Source of the DNA: CAVVEQ01 sp963804865
GTDB lineage: Bacteria; Chloroflexota; Anaerolineae; Anaerolineales; Anaerolineaceae
Assembly: GCA_963804865.1 (NCBI GenBank)
Contig: CAWDSH010000001.1
Span: 1,612,001 to 1,676,000, forward strand
Reading direction: 5' to 3'
DNA length: 64,000 nt
Made by a program: the position numbers and the translations under genes. Below are positions 1 to 10,119 of the stretch, piece by piece. The notes beneath the pieces were generated by a model that saw only the letters and a program-made list of their open reading frames with translations, searched no databases and was not told the DNA's origin. The number at the start of each line of letters is the position of its first letter. Position 1 is the first letter of the stretch.

Positions 1-782
1 TTAGTCAGGGTCACTGCTCCGTTATGACTGTCAATGACAATGCCTTCCCCGGCCCCATTACTGTTTGTCACCTTGAGGTTGGTCAAAATCAATGTTCCAG
101 CAGTCTCAGTGAAATCCAGCACACCCAGCGGGTAATCCGGCAGGAGATCAAGATCCTCATCCGGTGCGGCTTCATTTCCTGAAATTTTGAATCCATTCAG
201 AGTGAATCCGCTGGAGGTATTCCGCACCCAGAGATGCCCGTTGATGGTTACATTCGGTAGATTATCCATGGGATTGACAGCGCCGATCATGCCTTTTAAT
301 CCCGCCACCCCATCGATCAGAACGTCTTCCGTAAAATTCGTACCAGAATCAAAATAGATCTTGCCATCCGATGGGATCTTCCCACTATCGATGAAATCCA
401 CAGCTGCCTGGATGGGAGTTGCTGATACATGGCAGTTGGGATCACCAGGATATGCGGAGCAATCCTGCATGAAGCGATGCGTGACGGTGCCGACCTTGAA
501 ATATGGATCACCACCCGTGAGCAGCTCCTCAGCCAATTCGGATGCCAGGGGCAGCGACGCACCCTGCTCATCCACGATCACCACGCCAATCTCTTCCAGC
601 GCTTCTACTGGTAATACTTCAGCCGGTGCGGATTCTTCCACCAGTTCGGTCTCTGCGGGGGGCACTTCCGGCTCCGGCGGCACCTCATCCTGGGCAGAGA
701 CAGGTGAGACGAAAACAAATGCAGCCAGGATGACGAAAAGAATCACCAGTGGCAGTACTGACAAACGCATGGATTTAGACAT
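1..782 (-). CDS. Secreted beta-helix repeat surface protein, N-terminal part (runs off the window)
   Basis: Start ATG at 782 follows a good ribosome site (GGAGGG). The first ~30 residues are a clear signal peptide (MSKSMRLSVLPLVILF, then an Ala-rich stretch ending VSAQ). An acidic Pro/Glu linker follows, then a domain with a 'dv(l)IDGVAGLKGMIG' motif, and then the first parallel beta-helix rungs ('LILTNLKVTNSNG', 'AVTLT'). The reading frame stays open to base 1, so the C-terminus lies outside the window. The first ~250 residues are nearly the same as those of the next gene (983-5638), so the two are tandem paralogues. Family knowledge suggests an extracellular or surface-attached protein, perhaps carbohydrate-binding. 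No catalytic site is visible and no function can be assigned. Confidence 0.75.
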   Translation of the reverse strand, partial: MSKSMRLSVLPLVILFVILAAFVFVSPVSAQDEVPPEPEVPPAETELVEESAPAEVLPVEALEEIGVVIVDEQGASLPLASELAEELLTGGDPYFKVGTVTHRFMQDCSAYPGDPNCHVSATPIQAAVDFIDSGKIPSDGKIYFDSGTNFTEDVLIDGVAGLKGMIGAVNPMDNLPNVTINGHLWVRNTSSGFTLNGFKISGNEAAPDEDLDLLPDYPLGVLDFTETAGTLILTNLKVTNSNGAGEGIVIDSHNGAVTLT

Positions 783-891
783 GGCTTCCCTCCACGAGAG
801 TATGGAATTGATGTGGTTATTCCGCGATGAAACCGTGATTAAGAAATGATCCCCTACCGGTAATCTTTTATGGATAATGGTTTACTCCATC

Positions 892-921
892 ATTATAAGG
901 TGATTTCAGATGTAGGGGCAA
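892..921 (-). promoter_or_regulatory. Putative sigma-70 promoter of the first beta-helix gene
   Basis: On the minus strand TTGCCC (-35) and TATAAT (-10) are separated by 18 bases, giving a leader of about 105 bases before the ATG at 782. The -10 and leader are almost identical to those upstream of the paralogue at 5638, which supports them as functional. The -35 falls inside the 34-base palindrome at 909-942. Confidence 0.5.
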
Positions 922-942
922 TTCATGAATTGCCCCTACATC
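909..942. repeat. 34-base perfect palindrome (REP/MITE-like, possible terminator)
   Basis: Bases 909-942 form a perfect palindrome (each half GATGTAGGGGCAATTCA or its complement). It lies between the end of the long beta-helix gene (983) and the promoter of the next one. 'TAGGGGC...GCCCCTA' palindromes are common dispersed repeats in bacterial genomes. Here it could end transcription from the upstream gene, although no T-run follows on the minus strand. Confidence 0.7.
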
Positions 943-982
943 GGATCGCATTCTGCTTCTACAAATTAATACAGGTTTTCGA

Positions 983-3900
983 TCAGTAAATTGGCAGAAT
1001 GGCTACACTTCCCAATGTATTGTTGCCAAAATAGACCGTACCGGTCAGAACGGGCATCGGGGCAGTTGCCGCTTTGGCGATATAGATGCCATGTTTGGCA
1101 TTGCCCATCGACGCAGAGGTGCCCAGGGTGACTAGACCAACCGAATTGTGACTTTCGATGAAGATGCCTGAATAGCCTTCCGGTTCGGGATCTTCATCCA
1201 TGCCATTCATCATCGCAACCACCCCGGTCAGCTTGGTCAGCGCACCGTTGGTGGCGATCTTCACACCGCCCAGCATATTGTTGCGGGCAGTGATACTGGT
1301 CAGGGTCACATTGCCGCTCGCGGTGCAGACACCGAGATCCAGAACGCAGTTATCGATCTGGATGCCTTCCTGATCAGTACTGTCATTGGCTACCACGCTG
1401 GTCAGGCTGACGGCACCCTTCGAGATGATGTACAATCCACCCGCGTTGCCCGAAAGATCAGTCGGCAGCCAGGCTGCTCAGTATGGTTACCGCGGGTTTG
1501 ACCACCGAATCAGCAGCCTGGTTATCCAGATAGGCACCTTCGCTGCCGTTCCCCTTACCGCTGACGCCATTCAGGGTGATGGCGCCGTTGGAAGTTACAT
1601 ATATACCAAAACTGCCATTTCTGCTTATGGTGGATTTCATTAACCACCACCGTCTTTGTATTCGAGACAATAGCCAAATCTGAAATACTCAAGCCAGAGC
1701 CCGCATTGTCACTGGCGACCAGGTTATTGATCAAAACCGCACCTTTGGTATTGATGGTTAAGCCATTGCCAAGGGTGCCGTTGCCACTCATCTCGCAACC
1801 CGTGACTGTCACATTTGCGCTAGCTGCGTACTGGTTGAAGATGGTGACACCATACTCCCCATTATCCAAAGCAACGGACTGATTCAAAATCACTGCACCC
1901 TTGGAATTAACATACAAACCATAACCGACGTTATTTGAAAATTTGTTTACCTTTCCACTGGATACCAGCAGGTTAATACCGGCTCTGCCAGTTTCATTGC
2001 GCAGCGAGGCACCATACCCGCCATTTCCACTGGCGCTGATATTGGTGATATTGATGACGGCGTTGGAAGAAGCAGTCAAGCCGTAGCCGCCGTTATTATC
2101 GAAGATAAAATCCTTTACAGTGATCGGTTTTGCATACTCGGTTTGAAAATCATAATTATCCACGAAAGCGCCTTCAAGGAAATTTCCACTGGCGCTGCCC
2201 TTGGTAAGGATAATGGCTCCAAAAGTATTGATGTGAAGACCAAATCCACTATCCAGGTTATCATCAAAGTAGCAATTGAATATATTAACGTCCGCAGATC
2301 TCCAACGCATTATTTGTCACTTGAGCGCCATTGACGCCATTCCCGATTGCTTCCAGGTTGGTTAGCGTTACTTTTCCAGTGGCATTGATTATTAATCCAG
2401 TGACTTCATTGTTTTGAAAACCATTCCCCTCGGTCTTCATGTTTTTCACATCATTTATTATGGAAATGGGTTGAAAACCGGAGGAACCCAAATCATTCGT
2501 CAAATACACGCCAACACCGCCGTTGTAACTGGCGTTGACCTTGGTGAGTGTTATTGAACGATTGGATTGAACGAACAATCCCCCCGTACTGTTATAGTCA
2601 AACGTACCAGAAGCGATTTTCACAATCCCGGAAGCACCAGAATAATTGTTGGTAATCGTTACGCCATGCATACCATTGGCATAGGCTTCAATATTGGTAA
2701 GAGTTACCGATCCATTTGATTCAATGCGAACCCCATTACCACTGTTCAAATCATAAGCCAACCCTTTTCCTGAAGCATTTGTGATAATAACCGGTGCTGA
2801 AGCAGCCATAACATTGGTCAGATCGACACCTTGGGCAATTTGGGAGATTTCAGTGCCATTTGGCAAACCGCCAAGGGTGGTGAGAATCAGCTTATATTTG
2901 CCGCCCATGGTATTGAAGGGAGAAACGTGGATGTAATAATCGCCATCAGCAGGGATATGGCAATCCGCGATCAATGAGTTTGTTCCTTCACCGCCATCAT
3001 CATCAAAGCAGATCATATTATGATCGCTATCAAAGACTGATAAATACGGATCCCAACCAAAGGATTGGTATCTCTCCAAGCGATATCGTCAAATGCGAAT
3101 CTGCAGCAGCCGTGAACCACCAGAAATCCGAATAGTAGATCGAGGTCACATCTACGACCGTATCGCCGATCGACAGAGAACCCCCCATTAACGAATTGTC
3201 AGAAGAATCGATATTGGTGAGGGAAATCGCTCCCACGGAATCCACACGCACACCGCCCTCAAAATTACCATTGAAACTGCTGTCTTTTAAAATGACTTTC
3301 TTTCCAGGTATACCATCTCGATTGACCAGAAGCGCGCCTGTACGCCCATTCTCATTTACCTGGGTTTTGGTTATCGTAATTGCCCCATAAGTTTCTATTA
3401 ATATCCCAAAATCCCGCGTTGCGGAAAAAATTCGAGCTCGTGATCGTATTGTCACCACCCGAATTGATCGATACACCTTCGCCATTGTTCAATTCCGAAA
3501 TAATGTTTGTGATGGCAACCGTGCCCCCATTGATAATACTGATCCCGACGCCGTTATTCTCACTAAAATGGCTGTCCGTAATCGTAAATCCCGAGCGGGA
3601 TGTCAAGTAGTACATATCGACAGTCATGCCCCAATTGCTATTTTGAATCGACTTCAATTTTCGATGCAGTTACTGCACCGACCGTTATCACACTTATCCC
3701 TCGGAATACATTTTCCATGGCAGTCACGTTCGTTAATTTCACGGGCTGCCGACTGGCTGCATCGATATTATCAAGGTTGAATCCTTCAGCCCCGTTGCCA
3801 TATGCAAGGGCATTGCTGACAGTGATCGGCCCATTCACATCTACCCTTAACCCCGCCAAACCGTTTTCATTGAAGGTGCCATTATTGACTGTCACCGGCA

Positions 3901-5638
3901 CATAACCTAAACCGTCATAATTTTCAATGTAAACGCCATAATCTCCATTATTATTTGCGACTACGCCATTCATGAAAATGGGTTCTTCTTATTAAGAATC
4001 TCATCCCATCATCACCATTTCCATTGACTGTAGCAATATTTATTCGAACCGTTCCTTTTCCATAGTAAATGATACCGAATTGCCCATTGTCAGAAAATGA
4101 ATTATCACCAGCAGCTGAACCTTTAATCACCAGGTCGGATTTATCATTTGATGAAAACAATCCAAAGGTACCATTATTGTCAGCGCGCACTTTGCTCAAG
4201 ATAACCAACCCCTTGGTGCCAATGTGGAGACCTTCAGAGTTGTTGTTTGAAAACTCACCATTAATAACGCTAACTGATTTCGAAGATTGTAGCAATCCCC
4301 CCACCATACTATTATTGCCATTTGCCTGCACATCCACCAGCGTGAGCGTTCCTTTTGATCCTATATTAAGACCAGCCACATGATCATTATTTTGATTAAA
4401 CTGACTGGAAGAAATATTAATATTCCCGCTCGTGGGATTCGGCCAAAAGCTTGAATAAGTATTTAGATAGGCACCCGATCCAGTATTTTGATTAGCTTGA
4501 ATACCACTGGCTATCAAAAAACCTTTAATATATAGCTTTATGCCGGATCCACCATTATTGGAAGCAATGATATTCTCCAGTGTCGTAGTCGATACTGGTA
4601 GCTCATCATAATTTCGAATCCCATCACTGTTCGGATTATGGCTGAAGATGCTGTTCTTGATAACCAGGTTGCCCGTGGAAGCCAGCCATAGGGATGGCTT
4701 GGTGCCAGCATTTCCACTGGCTGTCACGCCATTTATCGAAACCGAGCTCTGGTTCTTAATATAGATGCCATTGGCAAAAACATTGCCGCCATTATCATCA
4801 AAACTGCTGTTCGTAATAGTCACCGTTTTACCCGTATAGGTGACGATCACATTCAAACCACCACCAGCATTTCCAGAACTGGTCACATTGGTCAAGGTCA
4901 CGGTGCTTCGATGCGGTGCTATGGAAATTCCCAAACCACCCGCGTTGTTGTTCTTCACCAACAAATTGGATAGCACCACCGGGCCACCCACATCATTAAA
5001 GATCCAGCACACCCAGTGGGTAATCCAGAGCGGCTTCATTACCAATAATCTTGAATCCGATTCAGAATGAACCCGCTGGAGGTATTCCGCACCCAGAGAT
5101 GCCCGTTGATGGTTACATTCGGAAGATTATCCATGGGATCGACGGCTCCGATCTATGCCGTTGATACCAGGCACGCCCTCGATAAGGACATCCTCGTTAA
5201 AAGATGGTGTCGGCTTCGAAATAAATTTTGCCGTCGGTGGGGATCAGCCCGCCAGCAATGGCATCCATCGCCGCCTGAATAGGAGTTGTCGTTGTAGTAC
5301 AGTTCTCGTAACCAGTACAATCTTCCATAAAACGGTAGGTTATCGTTCCAACCTTGAAGTATGGATCACCACCCGTGAGCAGCTCCTCAGCCAGCTCGGA
5401 TGCCAGGGGCAGCGACTCACCCTGCTCATCCACGATCACCACGCCAATCTCTTCCAGTGCTTCCACTGGGGATTCTTCTACCGGGACTTCTTCCAACCGG
5501 TTCGGTCTCCGTGGGGGACACTTCCGGCTCGGGCGGCACTTCATCCTGGGCAGAGACAGGTGAGACGAAAAAAAATGCCGCCAGGATAACGAAAAGAATC
5601 ACCAGTGGCAGTACTGACAAACGCATGGATTTAGACAT
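983..5638 (-). pseudogene. Secreted right-handed beta-helix repeat protein, broken by ~9 frameshifts
   Basis: About 1,550 codons if read through. Start ATG 5638 with GGAGGG upstream. Coding segments in order are 5638-5426, 5544-5197, 5045-3951, 3973-3638, 3657-3352, 3485-3030, 3079-2285, 2310-1555, 1670-1458 and 1435-983. The signal peptide and first domain copy the neighbouring gene at 782. The rest is a long run of ~22-residue rungs of the type 'G-x-[VIL]-x-[VIL]-x-S-x-G-[AST]-[IV]-x-L-T-[NK]-[VI]', typical of parallel beta-helices. Around 3000-2850 a different segment appears ('DPYLSVFDSDHN', 'IHVSPFNTMGGKYKLIL'), which resembles a bacterial pre-peptidase C-terminal (PPC-like) domain. Because conserved genes elsewhere in the window also carry single-base shifts, assembly errors are the likelier cause, but true decay cannot be excluded for a gene with this many breaks. 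Confidence 0.65.
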
Positions 5639-5747
5639 GGCTTCCCTCCACGAGAATATGGAATTGATGTGGTTATTCGGCGATGAAACCGTGATTACGA
5701 AATGATCCCCTACCGGTAATCTTTTTAGGATAATGGTTTACTCCATC

Positions 5748-5775
5748 ATTATAAGAAGATTTCCGGGAAATTCAA
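5748..5775 (-). promoter_or_regulatory. Putative sigma-70 promoter of the long beta-helix gene
   Basis: Minus-strand TTGAAT (-35), 16 bases, TATAAT (-10). The leader of about 105 bases to ATG 5638 matches the leader of the paralogue upstream of 782 with only a few differences, so the duplication included the -10 box and leader but not the -35 region. Confidence 0.5.
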
Positions 5776-5912
5776 TGGTCGAATGTCATGGGAAAGGTAA
5801 TACCAAGGGGAAGTCAAAGTTGTTCGCTAATCTATGAAAAGCTCAGCAGCCCGACGAACAATCTTATTGCACGTCTAAAAACGAAGACCACATCTTTTGG
5901 TGATTCCTGATG

Positions 5913-6124
5913 AGATTGCCGCGTCGCACCGAAACGCACGTGCTCTTCTCCTTTCAGGAGTGCAAAGAACGCGACGCAATGACAAATGGTGGCAGCAGCG
6001 CGTGGTGCTCCCAAGGGGAGTGCATAATACGCGACCCGCCCTACGAACTAAAGAATTGGAATAAATCTCACAAGAACATACCCGAGGCAGGAATGCTTCG
6101 CCTTCGCGATCGAGGTCGCGAAGG
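5913..6124. repeat. Cluster of palindromic dispersed repeats in a gene-free stretch
   Basis: The stretch 5776-6152 has no credible gene. It holds an imperfect inverted repeat at about 5917-5983 (ATTGCCGCGTCGC against GCGACGCAATGAC), a related half unit near 6000-6045 (ACGCGACCCGCCCTA), and a perfect 9-base hairpin CCTTCGCGA/TCGCGAAGG at 6101-6124 followed by GCTCGCAATGACATTC. The recurring 'CGCAATGACA' ends are typical of small non-coding dispersed elements. I see no transposase. Confidence 0.5.
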
Positions 6125-6152
6125 CTCGCAATGACATTCAATGGCCTGGTGA

Positions 6153-6995
6153 TTAATCCGGGTAAATGGCGATGCCCAGCGTGCCGGGGCCGACGTGCGC
6201 GCCGATGGCGGGGCTGAGATCGAGGATCTCGAATTCCACGCAGTTGAGCTGGCGGGTGAGCGTTTGGCGGGCAATTTCGGCTTCCTCAAGATCAGAGGCG
6301 TGCATCACCACGACATGGCTGGGTCTGCCGGCAGCTTTCTCGAGGATGATATCGATCAGGCGCTTGAGGGCTTTCTTGCTGGTGCGCACGCGCTCAGAGG
6401 CATCGATCCTGCCCTGGTTGATGAAGAGAATGGGCTTGATATCCAGCGCAGTGCCCAGGAAACGGGCAGCGCCGCCGATGCGCCCGCCGCGGTGCAGGTA
6501 TTTCAGCGTGTCCACCTTGAAATAGGTGTGCATCGATTCGCTCACCTTGTGGGCGGTGCGGGAAACCATCTCCAGGCTGGCACCGGCATAGGCCACCTGG
6601 GCAGCTGCCAGGGCGACCAGCGCCAATCCCCCGGCTGCCTGGTGGGTATCATAGACCTCGAGCGGGCATTTGGTGAACTCCTTCGCGGCGGTGACGGCCG
6701 AATCCACCGTGCCGCTGACGCCGGAAGAGATCAAGGGGGCGAAGATGGCATCATAATCGGCAGCCAGCTTCTCAAACACCTGGCTGAATTCCGCCACGGT
6801 GGCTTGCGAGGTGGTGGGGGATGCCGATTCCTTCCCGAGGCGTGTATAGAACTCATCCGGGGTGATATCGACACCGTCGCGGAGAACCTCCTCCTTCCAG
6901 AGGATCTTGAGCGGGATGACATGGATGTTGTTTTTCTGAACCAGCCCGGGGGTCAGGTTGGCGGTACTATCGGTCAGAATGGCGATCCTGGACAA
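6153..6995 (-). CDS. DegV family fatty-acid-binding protein
   Basis: 280 residues, the normal size for the family. The N-terminus 'IAILTDSTANL' with the conserved DS and T-x-N, the 'SQ(A)T' segment near residue 60 ('SPTTSQATV') and the 'ISSGVSGT' motif near residue 90 are DegV hallmarks. Known members bind one fatty acid and supply it to the FakA kinase for phospholipid synthesis. No fakA is seen here. The start is TTG at 6995, chosen because AGGAGGTG lies seven bases upstream and no ATG gives the conserved N-terminus. It is a single-gene unit between a repeat cluster and a divergent lipoprotein gene. Confidence 0.9.
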   Translation of the reverse strand: MSRIAILTDSTANLTPGLVQKNNIHVIPLKILWKEEVLRDGVDITPDEFYTRLGKESASPTTSQATVAEFSQVFEKLAADYDAIFAPLISSGVSGTVDSAVTAAKEFTKCPLEVYDTHQAAGGLALVALAAAQVAYAGASLEMVSRTAHKVSESMHTYFKVDTLKYLHRGGRIGGAARFLGTALDIKPILFINQGRIDASERVRTSKKALKRLIDIILEKAAGRPSHVVVMHASDLEEAEIARQTLTRQLNCVEFEILDLSPAIGAHVGPGTLGIAIYPD

Positions 6996-7166
6996 GCTTC
7001 ACCTCCTGGTGGGAAGAAGACTTATCAAATCAATCCAAACCCCAATTTTAACCCTTAATCATCATAAAACTAAGGCGGAGAAAACAGCAAAACCGGGGGA
7101 ACCCCCCTTGCCGAAAATTGCGTCAATTCCCTATACTCTATGGTGCACCATGGAAAGGAAGTCCCC

Positions 7167-7762
7167 ATGAAAAAGATAACCCCCCTGATCATATCGCAGT
7201 TTCGTACTGCTGCTCAGCCTGGCCTGCTCGACGATCGAGATCGGCGCCGGAAGCCCGCCTTCGATTCCAAATCCAACCTTACCACCAGAGGAACCGACCC
7301 CCGTGCCAACGGAATTTCCCACGAATGAACCACCCAAGCAGCTCATCCATGTTGCCGGGGATACCGTCAAGTTCGCGCTGATCGCGCTGGAAGATAACGG
7401 GGTGAGCGGAGAGATGATCGGCTGCGGCGACAGCGTGGTGCTGGCGGATGTGTATTACGACGCCGAGCTATGACCCGCTTGAGGTCGCCTTTATGGGGCT
7501 ATTGAACGTCGGGGAGAAATATTACGGGCAGTCGGGGCTCTATAATGCCCTCTACCCATCCAGTTTGATGATCGAAAGCCTGACCTATGAAGGCGGGACG
7601 GTGTTCATCCACCTGACCGGCACCTTGATGGTGGGCGGCACCTGCGACATACCGCGCATCGAGGCGCAATTCATGAAGACCGCGCTGCAATTCCCCGAGT
7701 TGAGCGGCGCGCAGATTTTCATCAACGGGACGCCGCTGGCGGAGCTTTTATCCCTGAAATAA
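7167..7762 (+). CDS. GerMN-like domain lipoprotein (two frameshifts)
   Basis: ATG 7167 after GGAAAGGAAGTCCCC. After the charged start MKKITPLI a frameshift near 7200 restores a lipoprotein signal 'VLLLSLAC' with the lipobox Cys, followed by a Pro/Thr-rich spacer. A second shift near 7470 joins 'VVLADVYYDAEL' to 'DPLEVAFMGLLNVGE'. The last ~100 residues (Y-x-G-Q-S-G-L-Y near the middle, 'GGTCDIPRIEAQ', 'ALQFPEL', 'FINGTPL') match the GerMN pattern found in spore-germination and other Gram-positive lipoproteins. The domain probably binds a ligand or partner on the outer face of the membrane. The exact role is unknown. The two breaks are probably assembly errors. Confidence 0.65.
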
Positions 7763-7867
7763 TCTCCATCGGGAACGGGATTTGCAACTGATATTCCTGC
7801 AGGGTTGCCGGATGGCGGAATACCCTCCGGCATTATTTTTAATCCTTACACCCCTGCAGAGGTGACC

Positions 7868-9241
7868 ATGGACGGCCTGACCGAAATCATCACCATACTG
7901 ATCAAGGTGTTCAAAAACCTGGTGGGCGACGTGGACCAGGATAACGAGGAGCGCCCGGCGGAGGTACCCATCGTGGAGACAGCCGCCGAGCAGCCCGCGG
8001 ATCAAAGCATGCCGGATGAAAGTGTGTTCGCCGGGGAAGCCACGCCGGCAGAAGCGGCACCATCCGAAACGGAGCAGACTGCTGAAGGAACGATGCCGGA
8101 TGAAGGCGTTTTCGAAGGTGAAACCCCATCGGCAGAGGAACCCGAAGTGGATACCGAGCGCCCGGTGGAAGAACCGCAGGTCAGCACCGAGCCGGCAGCG
8201 GAAACTCCCAGCGAACCCGGAGATGATGAGGACGCGCTCAACCGACCGGCGGAATCACCGGACGGGGATGCGGGCGGGCAGGCTGATGAAACGAGCGGCG
8301 CAGACACCGCGGAAAGCACCGCGGGCAGCGCGGGGCTGCCCAAACCGGTGACGCGCAAAGTGCTGGCGGTGATCTACGACCCGCTGGTGCCCTCCGCGCG
8401 GGGGCACAAGCTGAGCAACGTGATGGGCGGTCACGATCCCGAGGAGCTGATCAACGACTTCATCAGCGATATCAAGGAGGTCAGCGCGGGTTACGCCAAC
8501 TACGTGGTCACCGAGAAGGTGCATGCCAACCACCTGCCCGTGCTGGCGGACGGCTTCCAGTATTCGCCGGACGGGCTGCTGCTCTGCTGGCAGAACCGCG
8601 GCGGGTATCACCAACCGGATTTAGCGGATTACGGCAAGATCATCGAGGAATTCAAGATGGCGGAGAGGGTGAATTCGGGCGAGTTCGATGAGGTCTGGCT
8701 CTTTGGTCCGCCCTATGCCGGTTTTTATGAATCGCGCATGGTCGGCGGAGGGGCGTTTTATTTGAATTCCACCCCGCACCGGGTGCCCAAGGCGCTCGAG
8801 AGGCGGTTCGTGATCATGGGCTTCAATTACGAGCGCGGCGTGGGTGAAATGCTGGAAAGCTACGGTCACCGCGCCGAGGACACGATGAAGCAGGTCTACC
8901 GCAAGCTGCCGGCGGCTGCCAATCTCTGGGAGCGCTTCACCCGGCACGAGCGCAGCGCGCCCGGCATGGCGGAGGTGGGCACGATCCACTTCGCGCCCAA
9001 CAGCGAGCGCGATTATGACTGGGGCAACCTGAAACCGGTGATGAGCCGCTGCGAGAACTGGCTGAAATTCCCGGATCTCTCGGCGGATGCCAAACTGGTG
9101 GAATGCAGCCTGTGGGGCGGCGGGGATATGCGCGCGCATCACCGCTGGTGGTTCCAGCGCCTGCCGCACGTTTCGGGGAAAGCCAACGGGATCGACTGCA
9201 ACTGGTGGAAATACATCATCGATCCGAACGAAGTCAAGTAG
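7868..9241 (+). CDS. Acidic low-complexity protein with an uncharacterised conserved C-terminal domain
   Basis: ATG 7868 (GAGGTGACC upstream). 457 residues. Residues 1-20 form a short hydrophobic helix (LTEIITILIKVFKNLV). Residues ~21-160 are a disordered Glu/Pro/Ala region containing an internal repeat (MPDESVFAGEA and MPDEGVFEGET, ~35 residues apart). Residues ~165-457 are a compact, ordered domain with many Trp, Tyr and His ('AVIYDPLVP', 'LLCWQNRGGYHQP', 'VWLFGPPYAGFYESRM', 'MRAHHRWWFQRLPH', 'GIDCNWWKYI'). I do not recognise this domain as an enzyme family; conserved His, Asp and Glu could form an active site. It is followed by a DUF922 gene on the same strand. Confidence 0.7.
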   Translation: MDGLTEIITILIKVFKNLVGDVDQDNEERPAEVPIVETAAEQPADQSMPDESVFAGEATPAEAAPSETEQTAEGTMPDEGVFEGETPSAEEPEVDTERPVEEPQVSTEPAAETPSEPGDDEDALNRPAESPDGDAGGQADETSGADTAESTAGSAGLPKPVTRKVLAVIYDPLVPSARGHKLSNVMGGHDPEELINDFISDIKEVSAGYANYVVTEKVHANHLPVLADGFQYSPDGLLLCWQNRGGYHQPDLADYGKIIEEFKMAERVNSGEFDEVWLFGPPYAGFYESRMVGGGAFYLNSTPHRVPKALERRFVIMGFNYERGVGEMLESYGHRAEDTMKQVYRKLPAAANLWERFTRHERSAPGMAEVGTIHFAPNSERDYDWGNLKPVMSRCENWLKFPDLSADAKLVECSLWGGGDMRAHHRWWFQRLPHVSGKANGIDCNWWKYIIDPNEVK

Positions 9242-9300
9242 AATCCAATTATCGAAATGCGTAAATTAATCAGCCAGTTCCCTGGAGAACTGAGGTATTG

Positions 9301-9912
9301 GTGAAGCGATTCACAGCGCTCATCCTGCTGGCACTGATCCCCCTCTGCTGCGGGTTGGGCGGGTTGGCGGATCTCATCCAGGAGCAGCAGGCAACACCCC
9401 TGCCCGGCGAAACCAGCTCCACCCTGGCCGCGGTAGACCTGCTCCCGGAAGTGCAGCGCGCGGAGATGATCTATTACCCGGTGACAGGATCAACCGAAAG
9501 CGAGCTGAGCCGCGAGATCCGCGAGAAGGGACCGCAGGGATACGCGGGCTACACAAGTTGGAGGGTGAGCTGGAGCTGGCCGGGTTACGGCAGCCTGTTC
9601 TGCGATGTGAGCGGCGTGGACGTGGATGCCGCTGTGACGGTCACCTTTCCGAGCTGGAATCCGCCCGCAAACGCATCCCCTGAGCTGGTGGAAAAATGGG
9701 CACGATTTGTGGAAGCGCTGGCAGTGCACGAGCAGGGTCACGTGGATAACGTCTACGATAATCTGCCACGCATACAGGAAGCGATCCAATCGGCGGACTG
9801 CTTATCCGCGGAAGATGCAGCGCAAGAGATCATCGCGGAGATGAACCAGTACGACCTGGATTACGACACCGAGACCGGTTACGGCCGGACCCAGGGGGCT
9901 GTTTTTCCATGA
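9301..9912 (+). CDS. DUF922 secreted zinc-protease-like protein
   Basis: 204 residues with an N-terminal signal or lipoprotein-like segment (FTALILLALIPLCCG). The core holds 'YPVTGSTESELSREI' at the start of the domain and an H-E-Q-G-H motif ('AVHEQGHVDNV') near residue 145, the zinc-binding helix of DUF922, a family predicted to be secreted Zn-dependent proteases. GTG at 9301 is preferred because GAGG lies five bases before it; TTG at 9298 is possible. It ends in a hairpin terminator and so probably shares a transcript with the preceding gene. Catalytic activity is predicted from the motif only. Confidence 0.75.
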   Translation: MKRFTALILLALIPLCCGLGGLADLIQEQQATPLPGETSSTLAAVDLLPEVQRAEMIYYPVTGSTESELSREIREKGPQGYAGYTSWRVSWSWPGYGSLFCDVSGVDVDAAVTVTFPSWNPPANASPELVEKWARFVEALAVHEQGHVDNVYDNLPRIQEAIQSADCLSAEDAAQEIIAEMNQYDLDYDTETGYGRTQGAVFP

Positions 9913-9949
9913 ATCGGGCGCTGACGGGTAAGCGGCAGCCCGATTTTCT
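9912..9949 (+). terminator. Intrinsic terminator after the DUF922 gene
   Basis: AATCGGGC (9912-9919) pairs with GCCCGATT (9938-9945) and is followed by TTCTT. A TATAAT box at 9955-9960 just downstream probably starts the tRNA transcript. Confidence 0.6.
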
Positions 9950-9973
9950 TATGATATAATTTTTGCGCAATTT

Positions 9974-10045
9974 GGTCCTCTAGCTCAATGGTAGAGCAGC
10001 TGACTCTTAATCAGTTGGTTCAGGGTTCGAGTCCCTGGAGGATCA
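9974..10045 (+). tRNA. tRNA-Lys (anticodon CTT)
   Basis: 72 bases that fold into a full cloverleaf: acceptor GGTCCTC/GAGGATC (with one G-U pair), D arm AGCTC...GAGC, anticodon stem GCTGA/TCAGT with loop CTCTTAA, and T arm CAGGG-TTCGAGT-CCCTG. The anticodon is CTT, decoding AAG as lysine. The discriminator base is A and CCA is not encoded. Confidence 0.95.
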
Positions 10046-10119
10046 CTTTTGATTTAAACGGGTACACTTTATCCAGAAGATACAATCCTGATCAATCTAT
10101 TCCCCCGGAGGAAACACCA

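Noticed and set aside
909..942. Palindrome as a recombination (att or dif) site
   Set aside because: No integrase or phage gene is nearby, and similar GGGGC/GCCCC palindromes are common dispersed repeats.
983..5638. Programmed frameshifting or phase variation in the beta-helix gene
   Set aside because: The breaks do not share a slippery sequence or long simple repeat, and similar breaks occur in housekeeping genes.
6195..7058. Plus-strand open frame opposite DegV
   Set aside because: DegV is well conserved on the minus strand; the other frame is compositional.
9988..10119. In-frame upstream extension of the YjbQ gene
   Set aside because: It runs through the tRNA-Lys gene; a ribosome site and the conserved N-terminus place the start at 10120.
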